The translations under genes were made by a program, and so were the position numbers. From assembly GCA_964510205.1 (NCBI GenBank), contig CAZEBW010000087.1, positions 1 through 13,955 on the forward strand: DNA of 13,955 nucleotides. The letters run 5' to 3'. Below, one piece after another: positions 13,339 to 13,955 of the stretch (position 1 is the stretch's first letter; each line of letters starts with the position of its first letter). The notes under the pieces were generated by a model. It saw only the letters and a program-made list of their open reading frames with translations, was not told the origin of the DNA and did no database searches. The stretch comes from CAZEBW01 sp964510205. GTDB lineage: Bacteria; Chloroflexota; Anaerolineae; VGOG01.

Positions 13339-13725
13339 TCATGCAAGCCGTAGCATGATGAACAGCGCCAGATAGCTGGCCGTGTTGGCCGCCAGCGCCG
13401 CGGTCCAGTTTTGGCGGCCCCCGTCGCGCTTCATCAAGGCCAGCACGCTGCCTTCGATGGCTACCGAGAGCGCCCAGGTCGTCAGGATGAGCCAGACCCC
13501 CAGGCGGTTCAAGCTCGAGAGTCCAAATTGCCAAATCAGCCCAAACCCCGCCAGCGTTGACGGCACGTTCATCAACAGCGAGGCCAGCAGCGAGCGCGCA
13601 AACGCGCCCCATTTGAGTAGTCTCAGTACGATGGACTCGATCAAGAAAAGAACCAGGTAGGCGGCGATGCCGAATCCTGCGAACAGGACAGGGCCGCCTA
13701 CGTCGGCAAGCACGCTGAAATGCAT
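13339..13725 (-). CDS. Small four-helix membrane protein of unknown function
   Basis: A 128-residue hydrophobic protein with four likely membrane helices (about residues 10-35, 41-64, 74-94 and 107-127). It begins MHFSVLADVGGPVLFAGFGIAAYLV and ends LALFIMLRLA. Charged residues occur mainly between helices, such as RLLKWGAFARS and MKRDGGRQNW. I do not recognise a family with a known role. AAGGAG at 13739-13734 lies eight bases before the ATG, and a good promoter stands about 140 bases further upstream. It is transcribed on its own, toward the glycosyltransferase gene. The reading frame, ribosome site and promoter together make it a credible gene. Confidence 0.75.
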   Translation of the reverse strand: MHFSVLADVGGPVLFAGFGIAAYLVLFLIESIVLRLLKWGAFARSLLASLLMNVPSTLAGFGLIWQFGLSSLNRLGVWLILTTWALSVAIEGSVLALMKRDGGRQNWTAALAANTASYLALFIMLRLA

Positions 13726-13747
13726 GGTTCTAACTCCTTGGGGGTCC

Positions 13748-13780
13748 AGACCCTAAAGGTTTTGGAAACCTTTAGGGTCT
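13748..13780. repeat. Compact palindrome with 15-bp arms in the leader of the small membrane protein gene
   Basis: AGACCCTAAAGGTTT at 13748-13762 is the exact reverse complement of 13766-13780, loop of three bases. It lies between the promoter and the ribosome binding site of the minus-strand gene, eight bases beyond the AAGGAG. As RNA it would be a stable hairpin just upstream of the translation start. The arm pattern AGA...GGTTT is shared with the elements at 10577 and 11513. Confidence 0.8.
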
Positions 13781-13863
13781 CTAAACAAGCCGCCGCCACT
13801 TGCCCGGGAAGCGGCTTTGTGCCGTCACGTCCCCAAGCCTGTCTCCGGGGCCACCGCAAGCAT

Positions 13864-13892
13864 AGTATATCACGTTTCGGCGCGTTTGGCAA
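13864..13892 (-). promoter_or_regulatory. Promoter for the small membrane protein gene
   Basis: On the minus strand, TTGCCA (13892-13887), a 17-base spacer and TATACT (13869-13864). Transcription would begin near 13857, leaving a leader of about 130 nt that contains the palindrome at 13748-13780. The bases from 13893 to the right edge show no gene I can support. Confidence 0.65.
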
Positions 13893-13955
13893 CAGCAAAA
13901 GGGGGAGCGTTACGCATTTGGGACAAGCTCCTGGAAGGCTTCAGGAGGCCAACCC

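Noticed and set aside
13785..13857. Cyclic-di-GMP (GEMM) type riboswitch on the minus strand
   Set aside because: A CAAAGCCG-like string and GC-rich pairs are present, but the required GGGCAAACC-type element and the three-way junction could not be found.
13893..13955. Partial gene or repeat at the right edge
   Set aside because: A short imperfect palindrome (CCTGGAAGGCTTCAGG) is present, but the stretch is too short to support a gene or a named element.

Overview
The window is a 13,955-base stretch of GC-rich bacterial DNA. I read it as coming from a Chloroflexota (Anaerolineae-like) genome. The grounds are the style of several proteins (a glycosyltransferase-39-type membrane protein with a C-terminal beta-sandwich-like region, a protein of the family often labelled quinate 5-dehydrogenase) and the many palindromic repeats between and inside genes. 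That assignment is an inference; there is no rRNA or other marker gene in the window. No tRNA, rRNA, CRISPR array, transposase or phage gene is visible.

Left part (1-5472, plus strand) is molybdenum enzymology. The window opens inside a molybdopterin-bisPGD oxidoreductase catalytic subunit. It is followed, tightly packed, by a TorD-type chaperone, a four-cluster [4Fe-4S] electron-transfer subunit with a membrane anchor, and a di-heme cytochrome b. Together they form one membrane-bound respiratory complex of the polysulfide/thiosulfate reductase or formate dehydrogenase type. A perfect 16-bp hairpin terminates this unit. Next come a strong sigma-70-like promoter, a roughly 220-nt leader that can fold, and an unrelated molybdenum enzyme: the large subunit of a xanthine-dehydrogenase-family hydroxylase, with no FeS or FAD partner in the window.

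Middle part (5550-10553) is a divergent lipid-metabolism cluster. On the minus strand, read from 8777 down to 5550, are a conserved protein of unclear function, a diacylglycerol-kinase-family lipid kinase, a MobA-like nucleotidyltransferase and a PAP2 phosphatase. On the plus strand are a CDP-alcohol phosphatidyltransferase and an LpxL/PatA-type acyltransferase. Two back-to-back promoters lie between them (8857-8917). Kinase, nucleotidyltransferase, CDP-alcohol transferase, phosphatase and acyltransferase together suggest synthesis of a phospholipid or glycolipid, but the head group cannot be read from sequence.

Right part (10554-13955) has a single-domain GDT1/UPF0016 cation transporter, a large GT39-type membrane glycosyltransferase, and on the minus strand a small four-helix membrane protein with its own promoter.

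The most unusual signal is the behaviour of short palindromic repeats. They sit between genes as likely terminators, they supply or overlap the stop codons of two converging genes, and at several places they lie inside open coding sequences without breaking the frame: one in the acyltransferase and two or three in the glycosyltransferase. Three loci share perfect 15-bp inverted arms of the form AGA...GGTTT with different cores; two of these elements are almost the same size (98 and 99 bp), one between genes and one within a gene.
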